8,590 nucleotides of DNA from Solirubrobacteraceae bacterium (lineage in GTDB: Bacteria; Actinomycetota; Thermoleophilia; Solirubrobacterales; Solirubrobacteraceae): contig JADGIB010000148.1 of assembly GCA_019683665.1 (NCBI GenBank), positions 1 to 8,590 of the forward strand, read 5' to 3'. The notes under the pieces were generated by a model. The model made no database searches. It was not told the DNA's origin and saw nothing but the letters and a program-made list of their open reading frames with translations. Positions 1-6,722 of the stretch are shown here, one piece after another. Both the position numbers and the translations under genes were made by a program. How positions within the stretch are numbered: the stretch's first letter is position 1; every line of letters begins with the position of its first letter.

Positions 1-2
1 CC

Positions 3-1193
3 CCGGGCGTCGACGCCACCCACCCCGACCTCGCCCCGAAGCTGCGCGCGCTGAACGACCTCGACCGCGACCCCGCCCACGCCGGCGCCGGCGTCGACGA
101 GAGCGGCCACGGCACCCACGTCGCCTCGCTCGCCTGCGCGCAGCCCGGCAACGGCTTCGGCATCGCCGGCGCCGGCCTCCGGTGCGGGCTCATCGTCGAG
201 AAGTCCGACCTCAGCGACGAGAGCGTCGTGCGCGCCGTCGTCGACGCCACCGACCGCGGCGCCGGCGTCATCGTCCTGGCGCTCGGCACCGACGACCGCG
301 CCCACCCGCCCCAGGCGATGGTCGACGCGATCGACTACGGCTACGCCCGCGGGGTCGTCCTCATCGCCGCCGCCTCGAACCGGCCGACGACCGAGCAGGG
401 CGACCCGGCGAACATCCTCCAGCCGACCGGCACCGGCCCCCGCCTGCGCGCCGGCAAGGGGCTGACGGTGACCGCGGCCGCGTTCGGCGGCGGCAAGGCC
501 CGCTTCGCCGGCGACGGGTCGCAGATCTCGATCGCCGCCTACGGCGCGTTCGAGCGGCCGGGCGCCAACGGCATCCTCGGCGCGTTCCCGCCGGCGGCGG
601 CGCGGCCGCTCGTCGAGGTCGGCGGCCCCGGGATGCGCCCGTGCGATTGCCGGTCCGAGCTCGCCGGCGACGCCCGCTTCGCGTTCCTGGAGGGGACGTC
701 GATGGCGACCCCGATCGTCGCCGGCGCCGCCGCGCTCGTCCGCGACCTCAACCCCGACCTCGGGCCCGGCGACGTCCTGCGGATCCTCAAGCGCAGCGCC
801 CAGCGCGAGCCCGGGGCCGGCTGGACCGACGCGCTCGGCTGGGGCATCGTCGACGCGGAGGCGGCGGTGCGGCTCGCCGCCCGCGTCGACCGCCGCCCGC
901 CCGAGTCGACGCTGCGGGCGCCGGCGACCGCGACCGGCGGCACGCTGCTGCTGCGCGTCGAGGCGGCCGACCCGGCGCCGCCGGGCGTGCGCGCCAGCGG
1001 CGTGCGCGAGGTCCGCGTCTACGCCGCGCGCGACGGCGGCCGGCCCCGGCTCGTGGCGACGACGACGCGCCGGGCCGTCCGCGTCCGGGTCGCGCCCGGC
1101 CACCGCTACGCGTTCCACTCGCGCGCCGTCGACCGCGCCGGCAACGTCGAGACGGCGCCCGCCGCGCCCGACGCCGCCGTCCGCGCGCCCTGA
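3..1193 (+). CDS. Subtilisin-like serine protease (peptidase family S8), 5'-truncated by window edge
   Basis: A secreted-type serine endopeptidase; 396 codons are visible and the start lies left of the window. The first visible residues, PGVDATHPDL, match the segment just after the catalytic Asp of S8 enzymes, so that Asp lies one or two codons off the edge. The catalytic His is at fragment residue 36 in SGHGTHVAS, the oxyanion-hole Asn at 126 in AAASNRP, and the nucleophilic Ser at 233 in GTSMATPIVAGAAAL. Residues about 300-396 form a separate C-terminal beta-rich module ending in a VDRAGNVE motif, like the Ig/FN3-like repeats common on exported bacterial proteins. Four cysteines (45, 61, 214, 216, the last two in a CDC motif) are compatible with disulfides outside the cell. 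There is no sorting signal or membrane anchor at the C-terminus. The signal peptide and propeptide, if any, are outside the window. The family call is firm; the substrate is unknown. Confidence 0.95.
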   Translation, partial: PGVDATHPDLAPKLRALNDLDRDPAHAGAGVDESGHGTHVASLACAQPGNGFGIAGAGLRCGLIVEKSDLSDESVVRAVVDATDRGAGVIVLALGTDDRAHPPQAMVDAIDYGYARGVVLIAAASNRPTTEQGDPANILQPTGTGPRLRAGKGLTVTAAAFGGGKARFAGDGSQISIAAYGAFERPGANGILGAFPPAAARPLVEVGGPGMRPCDCRSELAGDARFAFLEGTSMATPIVAGAAALVRDLNPDLGPGDVLRILKRSAQREPGAGWTDALGWGIVDAEAAVRLAARVDRRPPESTLRAPATATGGTLLLRVEAADPAPPGVRASGVREVRVYAARDGGRPRLVATTTRRAVRVRVAPGHRYAFHSRAVDRAGNVETAPAAPDAAVRAP

Positions 1194-2639
1194 TCAGGCC
1201 GGGGCGGGGGCGGGCTCCGACGGGTCGGCGGCCTCGCGCTCGCGCCGCTCGCGGGCGCGGCGCACGAGCGCGTCGACCTCGAGCTCGACCCCGGCGGCGA
1301 TGACGTCGACGTCGGGCAGCGCGTCGTAGTCGCCCAGCAGCCCGAAGTTGATCGAGCCGTTGTAGGACATGATCGCGACCGCGAGCGCGTGGCGCTGGGG
1401 CAGGAACGCGACCGGGAAGACGTCCTGCAGCTCGCGCCCGCACACGTAGAGCGGGATCTGCGGGCCGGGGACGTTCGTGACGATGAGGTTGAACAGGCGC
1501 GTGGAGAAGTTGATCCGCGACGCTTGGGCGAGGATCGTCGGCGGCGCGAACTCCTGCACGCCGGCGAGCGTCTCGGCGCCGAGCGCCTGCTTGGACTCCT
1601 TCAGCCCGTCCATCGCCTGCTTGACCGCCTGCAGCCGGGCGACCGGGTCGGCGATGTAGACCGGCAGCGGCCCGCGGACGACCGCGAGGCGGTTGCCGAG
1701 CCGGCCGTGCTCGTCGGGCGCCCGGGTCGAGACCGGCACGAGCGCGCGCAGCTCCAGGCCCTCGGTGCGCACCCCGCGCGAGCGCAGCCAGCCACGCAGC
1801 GCGCCGGTGACGACGGCGAGGACGACGTCGTTGACGGTCGTCCCGAACGTCGACTTGATGAGCTTGAAGTCGTCGAGCCGGTTCGCGACGCCGGCGAACC
1901 GCCGGTGCGGGCCGATCTCGACGTTCAGCGGGGTCGCCGGCGCCGGGTTCAGCGCCGCCCAGGCGATCTCGCCGACGCCCTCCAGCGCCGCCACCCCGGC
2001 GTGCAGCGTCCGCTCCGGGTGGGCGGCGGCCCGCACCGCGCGCTCCGACAGGCGCAGCCCGGCGCGCACGAGCCCGCGCACCCCGCCGGCCAGCAGCTCG
2101 ACGCCCGACGGCGGGCGGTGCGGCCGCCACGGGACGCCCGGGTGCTCGACGACGCGCGGCTCCCGGTCGAGGTCGAAGAGGACGGTGGCGAGGTCGACGC
2201 CGCTGATGCCGTCGATGAGCGCGTGGTGGGTCTTGGAGATCAGCGCCCAGCGGCCGTCGTCGAGCCCCTCGACGACCCACATCTCCCACAGCGGCCGGCT
2301 GCGGTCGAGCTGCTGGGAGAAGACCCGCGAGGTGAGGTTCAGGAGCTGCTCGCGGGAGCCGGGCGGGGGCAGCGCGGTCTGGCGCAGGTGGTACTCGAGG
2401 TCGAAGTCGGGGTCGTCGACCCACAGCGGCCGGCCGGCGCCGAGCGGCAGCGACGCGAGCCGCTGGCGGTAGCGCGGCACGAGATGCAGGCGGCTGCGCA
2501 GGAGGTCCGCCAGCGCGTCGAACGGGGGTGGCGGGCCCTCGAAGACCGTCACCGCGCCGATGTGCATGTGTGACGACGGTCCTTCCTGGGCGAGGAAGGA
2601 GGCGTCGACCGCGCTGAGACGATCTCCGTGCCGTTGCAT
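1194..2639 (-). CDS. WS/DGAT-type wax ester synthase / diacylglycerol O-acyltransferase
   Basis: 481 residues, the usual length for bacterial wax ester synthase/acyl-CoA:diacylglycerol acyltransferases. These move acyl groups from acyl-CoA to diacylglycerol or fatty alcohol at the inner membrane, making storage triacylglycerol or wax esters. The active-site motif HHxxxDG is intact at 138-144 (HHALIDG). Other family blocks are LSAVDASFL near 8-16, PLWE at 116-119, the VND block around 269-271, and NVPGP at 389-393. The ATG at 2639 puts the LSAVDASFL block eight residues in, as is typical. A GGGAG directly touches the ATG, too close to act as a ribosome site, whereas a TAGGCT hexamer lies 11 bases upstream, so initiation may be near-leaderless. 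It lies 30 bases downstream of the epimerase on the same strand, and its stop abuts the protease stop. Some family paralogues are inactive in vitro, so lipid output is an inference; the family call is secure. Confidence 0.95.
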   Translation of the reverse strand: MQRHGDRLSAVDASFLAQEGPSSHMHIGAVTVFEGPPPPFDALADLLRSRLHLVPRYRQRLASLPLGAGRPLWVDDPDFDLEYHLRQTALPPPGSREQLLNLTSRVFSQQLDRSRPLWEMWVVEGLDDGRWALISKTHHALIDGISGVDLATVLFDLDREPRVVEHPGVPWRPHRPPSGVELLAGGVRGLVRAGLRLSERAVRAAAHPERTLHAGVAALEGVGEIAWAALNPAPATPLNVEIGPHRRFAGVANRLDDFKLIKSTFGTTVNDVVLAVVTGALRGWLRSRGVRTEGLELRALVPVSTRAPDEHGRLGNRLAVVRGPLPVYIADPVARLQAVKQAMDGLKESKQALGAETLAGVQEFAPPTILAQASRINFSTRLFNLIVTNVPGPQIPLYVCGRELQDVFPVAFLPQRHALAVAIMSYNGSINFGLLGDYDALPDVDVIAAGVELEVDALVRRARERREREAADPSEPAPAPA

Positions 2640-2650
2640 CTCCCGGCGCG

Positions 2651-2656
2651 AGCCTA
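2651..2656 (-). promoter_or_regulatory. Putative -10 element (TAGGCT) for the WS/DGAT gene
   Basis: Reading the minus strand, TAGGCT lies 11 bases before the acyltransferase ATG, between it and the epimerase stop. It fits the actinobacterial -10 pattern TANNNT and matches two similar hexamers at other starts in this window. No convincing -35 is visible. It would give the second gene of the operon its own near-leaderless transcript. Confidence 0.4.
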
Positions 2657-2669
2657 CACGGCGCCCGCG

Positions 2670-3725
2670 CTACGGGGTGCGGGTCCCGACCCCCGTGGCG
2701 AGCTCGCCGGCGCGGGCCGGGCCGCCGGCGCGCGGGTCCAGCGGCGGCGTCGCCAGGCCGGCGCCCTCGCGCATCCCGTCGAGGAGCTCGAGGAACGCCG
2801 CCTCGGCGGAGCGGCTCGGCGCCCAGCCGAGCTCGTCGCGGGCGCGGGCCGTGTCCATGACCGGGACGCCGAGCCCGAGGTCGACCCACCCGGCCGGGGT
2901 CGGCTGCAGGTGCGCGCGCCAGGAGAGGTCGGCGGCGGCGCGCAGCAGCCGGCCGGGGACCGGGACGGCGCGGGCGCCGAGCAGCCGGGCGAGCGCCTCG
3001 CCGTCGAGGACCGGGTCGGCGGCGACGTTGTAGGCGCCGCGCGCCCGCTCGTCGAGCAGCGCGAGCCGGTAGGCCTGCGCGACGTCGTGGGCGTGGACGG
3101 CCTGGAAGCGCAGGCGGGGGTGGCGCGGGACGAGCGGGATCAGGCCGCGGCGCAGCAGCGGCGTCGGCAGCAGCGGCCCGGCGAACAGCCGGCGGACCTC
3201 GGCCGCCGCCTCGCGCTGGAAGATCAGCCCCGGCCGCAGCCGCACGACGCGGACGCCCGGGTGGGCGGCCTCGACGCCGTCGAGGATCCGCTCGACCGCC
3301 GCCTTGTGGCGCGCGTAGAACGAGGTGCCGATCCCCTCGGTCGGCCACGTCTCGTCGACGGCCCGGTCCTTCGGCCCGGGGGAGTAGGCGCCGACCGACG
3401 ACGCGTACACGATCGTCCGGGCCCCGGCGGCGACGGCCGCGGCGAACACCCGCGCCGACCCCTGGACGTTCACGGCGTGGGTGACCCGCTCGTCGCGCGA
3501 CGGCTGGATCAGCCAGGCGAGGTGGACGACCGCGTCGGCGCCGGCGAGGACCGGCGCGAGGTCGTCGGCGCCGATGTCCGCCGTCCGCCAGACGGTCTTC
3601 GGCACCTGCAGCTCGGGCGCGCGCCGGGCGATCCCGACGATCTCGTCCACGCGCCCGTCGCCGGCCAGCGCGCGCACGAGCGCGCTGCCGACGTTCCCGG
3701 TGGCTCCCACGACGGCGACTCGCAT
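2670..3725 (-). CDS. NAD(P)-dependent epimerase/dehydratase, extended SDR family
   Basis: 351 residues of an extended short-chain dehydrogenase/reductase. The N-terminal Rossmann motif GATGNVG (residues 7-13, GxxGxxG) starts right after the first beta strand MRVAVV, which fixes the ATG at 3725. A longer reading through to 4091 exists but would run across the oppositely oriented M28 gene. Other features are a VVHLAW strand (66-71), the YASS serine motif (107-110) and the catalytic YxxxK (Tyr137, Lys141). The C-terminal half has the NVAADP and ELGWAPS blocks (233-238, 298-304) seen in sugar-nucleotide-epimerase-like proteins. Residues after about 325 are a Gly/Ala/Pro-rich tail with no recognisable fold. 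It is the first gene of a probable operon with the WS/DGAT gene, which suggests reduction or isomerisation of a lipid or acyl intermediate, but the substrate cannot be read from the sequence. A sugar-nucleotide role is the alternative. Confidence 0.9.
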   Translation of the reverse strand: MRVAVVGATGNVGSALVRALAGDGRVDEIVGIARRAPELQVPKTVWRTADIGADDLAPVLAGADAVVHLAWLIQPSRDERVTHAVNVQGSARVFAAAVAAGARTIVYASSVGAYSPGPKDRAVDETWPTEGIGTSFYARHKAAVERILDGVEAAHPGVRVVRLRPGLIFQREAAAEVRRLFAGPLLPTPLLRRGLIPLVPRHPRLRFQAVHAHDVAQAYRLALLDERARGAYNVAADPVLDGEALARLLGARAVPVPGRLLRAAADLSWRAHLQPTPAGWVDLGLGVPVMDTARARDELGWAPSRSAEAAFLELLDGMREGAGLATPPLDPRAGGPARAGELATGVGTRTP

Positions 3726-3765
3726 GGGCCACCGTTGCCCCGCCGCGACTACGCTCAACCCGGAC
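3726..3765. promoter_or_regulatory. 40-base divergent intergenic region
   Basis: This separates the epimerase start (minus, 3725) from the M28 start (plus, 3766) and so must hold or border promoters for both directions, unless they lie inside the opposing genes. The plus-strand TACGCT at 3750-3755 is the only clear -10-like element. On the minus strand a weak GGTGG lies a few bases before the epimerase ATG; I see no good -10 for that direction. There is no obvious operator dyad. Confidence 0.5.
3750..3755 (+). promoter_or_regulatory. Putative -10 element (TACGCT) for the M28 gene
   Basis: TACGCT lies 10 bases before the M28 ATG in the divergent spacer. It fits TANNNT and shares TANGCT with the elements before ispH and the WS/DGAT gene. 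With such short spacing the transcript would start at or within a few bases of the ATG. No TTGACA-like -35 is seen at the expected distance. Confidence 0.45.
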
Positions 3766-4719
3766 ATGCGCCGCCTCCTCCCGGCGATGCCCCGGCTCCT
3801 GCTCGTGGCCGTCGGCCTCCAGCTCGTCGCGGCCGGCCTGCTCGTCTGGCAGGTCGCGACCGACTTCGCGCTGCTGCGCTCCGACGACGCGTCGGCCGCC
3901 GCCGACGCGCCCCGCGCGCGCGTCGACCGCTTCGACGGGGCGGCGGCGATGCGCTGGGCCCGCCGGCAGGTCGCGCTCGGCCCGCGGCCGGCGGGCTCGG
4001 CGGCGGCCCGGCGGGCGGGGGAGATGCTCGTGCGGGCGCTGCCGGACGGCCGCTTCGTCGACCTCGGCCCCGAGCATCCCGGCCTGCGCAACGTCGTCGG
4101 CTCGCTGCCCGGGCGGGGGCGGCCGATCCTGCTCGTCGCCCACTACGACACCGCGCCCGTGCCCGGCCACGTCGGCGCGAACGACAGCGCCGCCGGCGTC
4201 GGGGCGGTCATCGAGCTGGCGCGGGCGCTGGCCCGCACGCAGCACCCGACCGACCGCGCGATCGCGTTCCTGCTCACCGACGGGGAGGAGGCGCCCGAGC
4301 TCCCGCTGCGCGGCGCGTTCTACGACGTCGCGCTGCGCGGGAGCAGGGCCGCGGCGGCGACGATGGACCCCGAGACCGTCATCGTCCTCGACTTCATCGC
4401 CCAGAAGGGCCTGCGGATCGAGCGCGAGGCGGGCTCGGACCCGGCGCTGTGGGCGCGCCTGCGCGCCGCCGCCCGCCGCGTCGGCACCCAGGCGGTCTTC
4501 CCCGACGCGACCCGCTCGGAGATCGTCGACGACCACACCCCGTTCGCCCGGCGCGGGATCCCGGCCATCGACCTCATCGACTTCGACTACCCGTGCTGGC
4601 ACCGGACGTGCGACACGCTCGACCGGCTCTCGGTCCGCAGCCTCGACGCGGTCGGGGAGACCGTGCTCGAGCTCGTCCGCGAGCTGCGCCGGCCGGGCGG
4701 GCTGCGCGGGAGCCTCTAA
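3766..4719 (+). CDS. Membrane-anchored M28-family metallohydrolase (aminopeptidase or glutaminyl-cyclase-like)
   Basis: 317 residues. One hydrophobic helix (about 11-31) after MRRLLPAMPR looks like an uncleaved signal anchor or signal peptide, placing the catalytic domain outside the membrane. The zinc-site motifs occur in M28 order: HYD (His126, Asp128), GANDSAAGVG with Asp140, DGEE with Glu174/Glu175, VLDF with Asp209, DDHTPF near 255-260, and the late His279 in YPCWHRTCDT. The pattern from DDHTPF through GIPAI to the WH motif resembles glutaminyl-peptide cyclotransferases as much as aminopeptidases, so the reaction could be either N-terminal residue removal or pyroglutamate formation. The only two cysteines, 277 and 282, flank His279. 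The ATG at 3766 is chosen for its position before the anchor; Met8 (3787) is an alternative. A TACGCT hexamer lies 10 bases upstream. The gene diverges from the epimerase across 40 bases and ends 10 bases before ispH. Confidence 0.9.
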   Translation: MRRLLPAMPRLLLVAVGLQLVAAGLLVWQVATDFALLRSDDASAAADAPRARVDRFDGAAAMRWARRQVALGPRPAGSAAARRAGEMLVRALPDGRFVDLGPEHPGLRNVVGSLPGRGRPILLVAHYDTAPVPGHVGANDSAAGVGAVIELARALARTQHPTDRAIAFLLTDGEEAPELPLRGAFYDVALRGSRAAAATMDPETVIVLDFIAQKGLRIEREAGSDPALWARLRAAARRVGTQAVFPDATRSEIVDDHTPFARRGIPAIDLIDFDYPCWHRTCDTLDRLSVRSLDAVGETVLELVRELRRPGGLRGSL

Positions 4720-4722
4720 GCT
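4717..4722 (+). promoter_or_regulatory. Putative -10 element (TAAGCT) for ispH, overlapping the M28 stop codon
   Basis: TAAGCT begins with the TAA stop of the M28 gene and ends 7 bases before the ispH ATG. That distance is what a leaderless promoter would have, with transcription starting at the ATG. It fits TANNNT and the TANGCT form shared by two other starts here. No -35 is recognisable in the GC-rich coding sequence upstream. Confidence 0.45.
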
Positions 4723-4729
4723 GGGTCGC

Positions 4730-5680
4730 ATGGTCCAGCGCCTCCTGCTCGCCTCCCCGCGCGGCTACTGCGCCGGCGTCGACCGCGCCGTGCAGACGGT
4801 CGAGCGGGCGCTCGAGCTCTACGGCGCCCCGGTCTACGTCCGCAAGGAGATCGTCCACAACAAGCACGTCGTGGCGACGCTGCGCGAGAAGGGCGCGATC
4901 TTCGTGGACTCCGAGAACGAGGTGCCCGAGGGCGCGACCGTCGTCTTCTCCGCCCACGGCGTGTCGCCGGCCGTCCACGCCAACGCGGCCGCCCGCTCGC
5001 TGCAGACGATCGACGCGACCTGCCCGCTGGTGACGAAGGTCCACCGCGAGGCGATCAAGTTCGCCGCCGAGGGCTACACGATCGTCCTCATCGGCCACGA
5101 CGGCCACGAGGAGGTCGAGGGCACGATGGGCGAGGCGCCCGACCACATCGTCCTCGTCGAGACCGAGGAGGACGTCGACCGCCTCGAGATCGAGGACCCC
5201 GACAAGGTCGCCTACATCTCGCAGACGACGCTGTCGGTCGACGAGACCCGGGCGATCATCGCCCGCCTGCGCGAGCGCTTCCCGAACATCGTCGGGCCGC
5301 GCACCGACGACATCTGCTACGCGACGACGAACCGCCAGGCGGCGGTCAAGCAGATGGCCCGCGAGTGTGACCTCGTCCTCGTCATCGGGTCGCAGAACTC
5401 GTCGAACTCGCAGCGGCTCGTCGAGGTCGCCCGCGACTTCGGCGCCGAGTCGCACCTGATCGACAACGAGACCCAGGTGCGCGAGGAGTGGCTGGAGGGC
5501 AAGCGCGTCGTCGGCATCTCGTCGGGCGCGAGCGCCCCCGAGGAGCTCGTCCAGCGCCTGGTCGCGTTCTTCCGCGAGCGCGGCGTCGAGGACGTCTCGG
5601 AGTTCCAGGTCGTCCAGGAGGACGTCCGCTTCATGCTCCCCAAGACGATCCGCCAGGCGCTCGCGGCGTCGGCCGCCTGA
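4730..5680 (+). CDS. ispH: 4-hydroxy-3-methylbut-2-enyl diphosphate reductase IspH (LytB)
   Basis: 316 residues, normal for a single-domain IspH with no S1 fusion. The enzyme carries out the last step of the MEP pathway in the cytoplasm, reducing HMBPP to IPP and DMAPP with a [4Fe-4S] cluster. The three cluster cysteines are at 14 (PRGYCAGV), 98 (DATCPLV) and 196 (DDICYATTNRQ). Substrate and proton-relay residues are present: His43 (IVHN), His76 (SAHGVSP), and the GHEEVEGTMG block with His126 and Glu128, which correspond by motif to His124 and Glu126 of the E. coli enzyme. SQTTLSVDET (164-173) and SQNSSNSQRL (221-230) are also intact, so it should be active. The start at 4730 leaves the usual short lead before the first Cys. 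No strong ribosome site is visible, but TAAGCT, which includes the M28 stop codon, sits 7 bases upstream, so ispH may have its own promoter as well as read-through from the M28 gene. Confidence 0.98.
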   Translation: MVQRLLLASPRGYCAGVDRAVQTVERALELYGAPVYVRKEIVHNKHVVATLREKGAIFVDSENEVPEGATVVFSAHGVSPAVHANAAARSLQTIDATCPLVTKVHREAIKFAAEGYTIVLIGHDGHEEVEGTMGEAPDHIVLVETEEDVDRLEIEDPDKVAYISQTTLSVDETRAIIARLRERFPNIVGPRTDDICYATTNRQAAVKQMARECDLVLVIGSQNSSNSQRLVEVARDFGAESHLIDNETQVREEWLEGKRVVGISSGASAPEELVQRLVAFFRERGVEDVSEFQVVQEDVRFMLPKTIRQALAASAA

Positions 5681-5743
5681 GCACCCCCGCCCGGGCGTCC
5701 CAGCGCTCAAGTTCCCCTGCTCCCGGCCGAAGATCGGGGCACT

Positions 5744-6718
5744 ATGAAGCTCGTCAGCCCGGGGGTCGCGACGCGGGAGACGTCGGCCGACATCCGACGC
5801 CGTCGCCTGGCGCGCCTCACGTGCGCGGCCATCGCCGGCGGCTGGGCGCTCACGCTCCTGAGCGCCGCCGTGCAGGGGGGCACGATCACCCGCAACGCGG
5901 CGCTGCTGGCCGCCGTCGGGGCCGCCAGCGGGCTGCTGTGGGCGCTGCGGGACTGGATCGTCGAGCGCGACCGGTCGCTGCAGGTCGTCCTCGCCGCCGC
6001 CTCGCTGCAGGCGTGCGCGGCGGCGGTCGCCTTCGACCGGGGCGTCGTCGCCGCCTGGACGTTCGCGCTCCTGCTGGCCGCGGTCGCCGGCGTCGTCGGG
6101 GCGTCGCGCGCGCTCGTCGCCGGCCAGGCCGCGCTGCTGGCCGCCGGCCAGCTCGCCGCCGCGTTCCTGGCCCCGGGCCGCGCCGCCGGCGCGCACGAGA
6201 CCGCGGTCGTCGTCGCGGTCGCCGTCCTGCTCGTCGCCGCCGCGAGCCGCGCGCTCGTCGAGCTGCGCGAGGAGTCGGCCCGCCGCCGCGAGGTCGCCGG
6301 CGACGTCCTGCGCCTCCACGAGCGGCTGGCCGCCTCGGTCGCCGCCGACCCGGCGCGCTTCGCGCTGCTGACGATGGACCTGTCCGGCGCCGGCCCCGCG
6401 GAGGTCCGGGCGATCGGCGAGCGGATCGCCGCCCAGCTGCGCGGCGAGGACCTCGTCGCCCGCCCCGCGGCCGACCATCTCGCGATCGTCGCCGACACCG
6501 ACGCGTCCGGGGCCGCCGCGCTCGCCCGCCGCATCGTGGAGGCGACGGCCCGGTACCTGCGCGACGAGGTCGGCCAGCTGAACGCCGCGATTGGGATCGC
6601 CGTCTACCCCGACGACGGGCGCACGCCCGACGAGCTGCTGGCCCGCGCCGGCGCGAAGCTCGAGGACGTGCGCGCCGCCGCCGACGGCCACCGCGTGCGG
6701 CCGCTCACCACGCACTGA
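5744..6718 (+). CDS. Six-helix membrane protein with a degenerate GGDEF domain
   Basis: 324 residues. Residues about 24-172 hold some six hydrophobic segments (near 24-44, 52-70, 80-97, 101-120, 124-144, 153-172) separated by very short loops. A charged linker with coiled-coil character (173-195) leads to a cytoplasmic GGDEF-like domain (about 204-320). The domain is recognised by ALLTMDL (207-213), RGEDLVAR (233-240), AIVADTD (247-253), the AAIGIAVYPDDG block (281-292) and the final ELLARAGAKLEDVRAAADG helix. The signature itself reads AADHL (242-246) instead of GGDEF. The stretch that normally carries FKxxND..GH..GD is missing, so diguanylate cyclase activity is very unlikely. An RxxD (Arg233-Asp236) stands exactly five residues before the signature, the position of the c-di-GMP inhibitory site. 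It follows ispH by 63 bases and precedes the MFS gene by 60. There is no clear ribosome site beyond a GGGG about four bases before the ATG. Domain call good; function inferred. Confidence 0.85.
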   Translation: MKLVSPGVATRETSADIRRRRLARLTCAAIAGGWALTLLSAAVQGGTITRNAALLAAVGAASGLLWALRDWIVERDRSLQVVLAAASLQACAAAVAFDRGVVAAWTFALLLAAVAGVVGASRALVAGQAALLAAGQLAAAFLAPGRAAGAHETAVVVAVAVLLVAAASRALVELREESARRREVAGDVLRLHERLAASVAADPARFALLTMDLSGAGPAEVRAIGERIAAQLRGEDLVARPAADHLAIVADTDASGAAALARRIVEATARYLRDEVGQLNAAIGIAVYPDDGRTPDELLARAGAKLEDVRAAADGHRVRPLTTH

Positions 6719-6722
6719 CCGG

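Noticed and set aside
1217..1228. Inverted repeat CCGAC-gg-GTCGG near the convergent junction as a shared terminator
   Set aside because: It lies inside the acyltransferase coding end, its loop is too small for the full stem, and no T-run follows on either strand.
2640..2644. GGGAG on the minus strand as a ribosome binding site for the WS/DGAT gene
   Set aside because: It touches the ATG directly, leaving no spacer for ribosome positioning.
3726..4091. N-terminal extension of the epimerase to a start at 4091
   Set aside because: The extension would be antisense to the start and anchor of the M28 gene, is low complexity, and the Rossmann strand begins exactly at the ATG at 3725.
787..4731. 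A minus-strand frame open for over 1300 codons across several genes, rich in Arg, Ala, Pro and Gly
   Set aside because: It lies antisense or out of frame to well-supported genes (protease, WS/DGAT, epimerase, M28), has no recognisable domain, and is low complexity. In very GC-rich DNA stop codons are rare in the wrong frames.
2628..5033. A plus-strand frame open for about 800 codons across the minus-strand operon, the M28 gene and into ispH
   Set aside because: It is antisense to the epimerase motifs and out of frame with M28 and IspH, whose catalytic residues are intact in the other frame.
5688..5697. Perfect palindrome CGCCCGGGCG just after the ispH stop as a terminator
   Set aside because: Only a three-base stem is left once a loop is allowed, and there is no T-run after it; expected by chance at this GC content.
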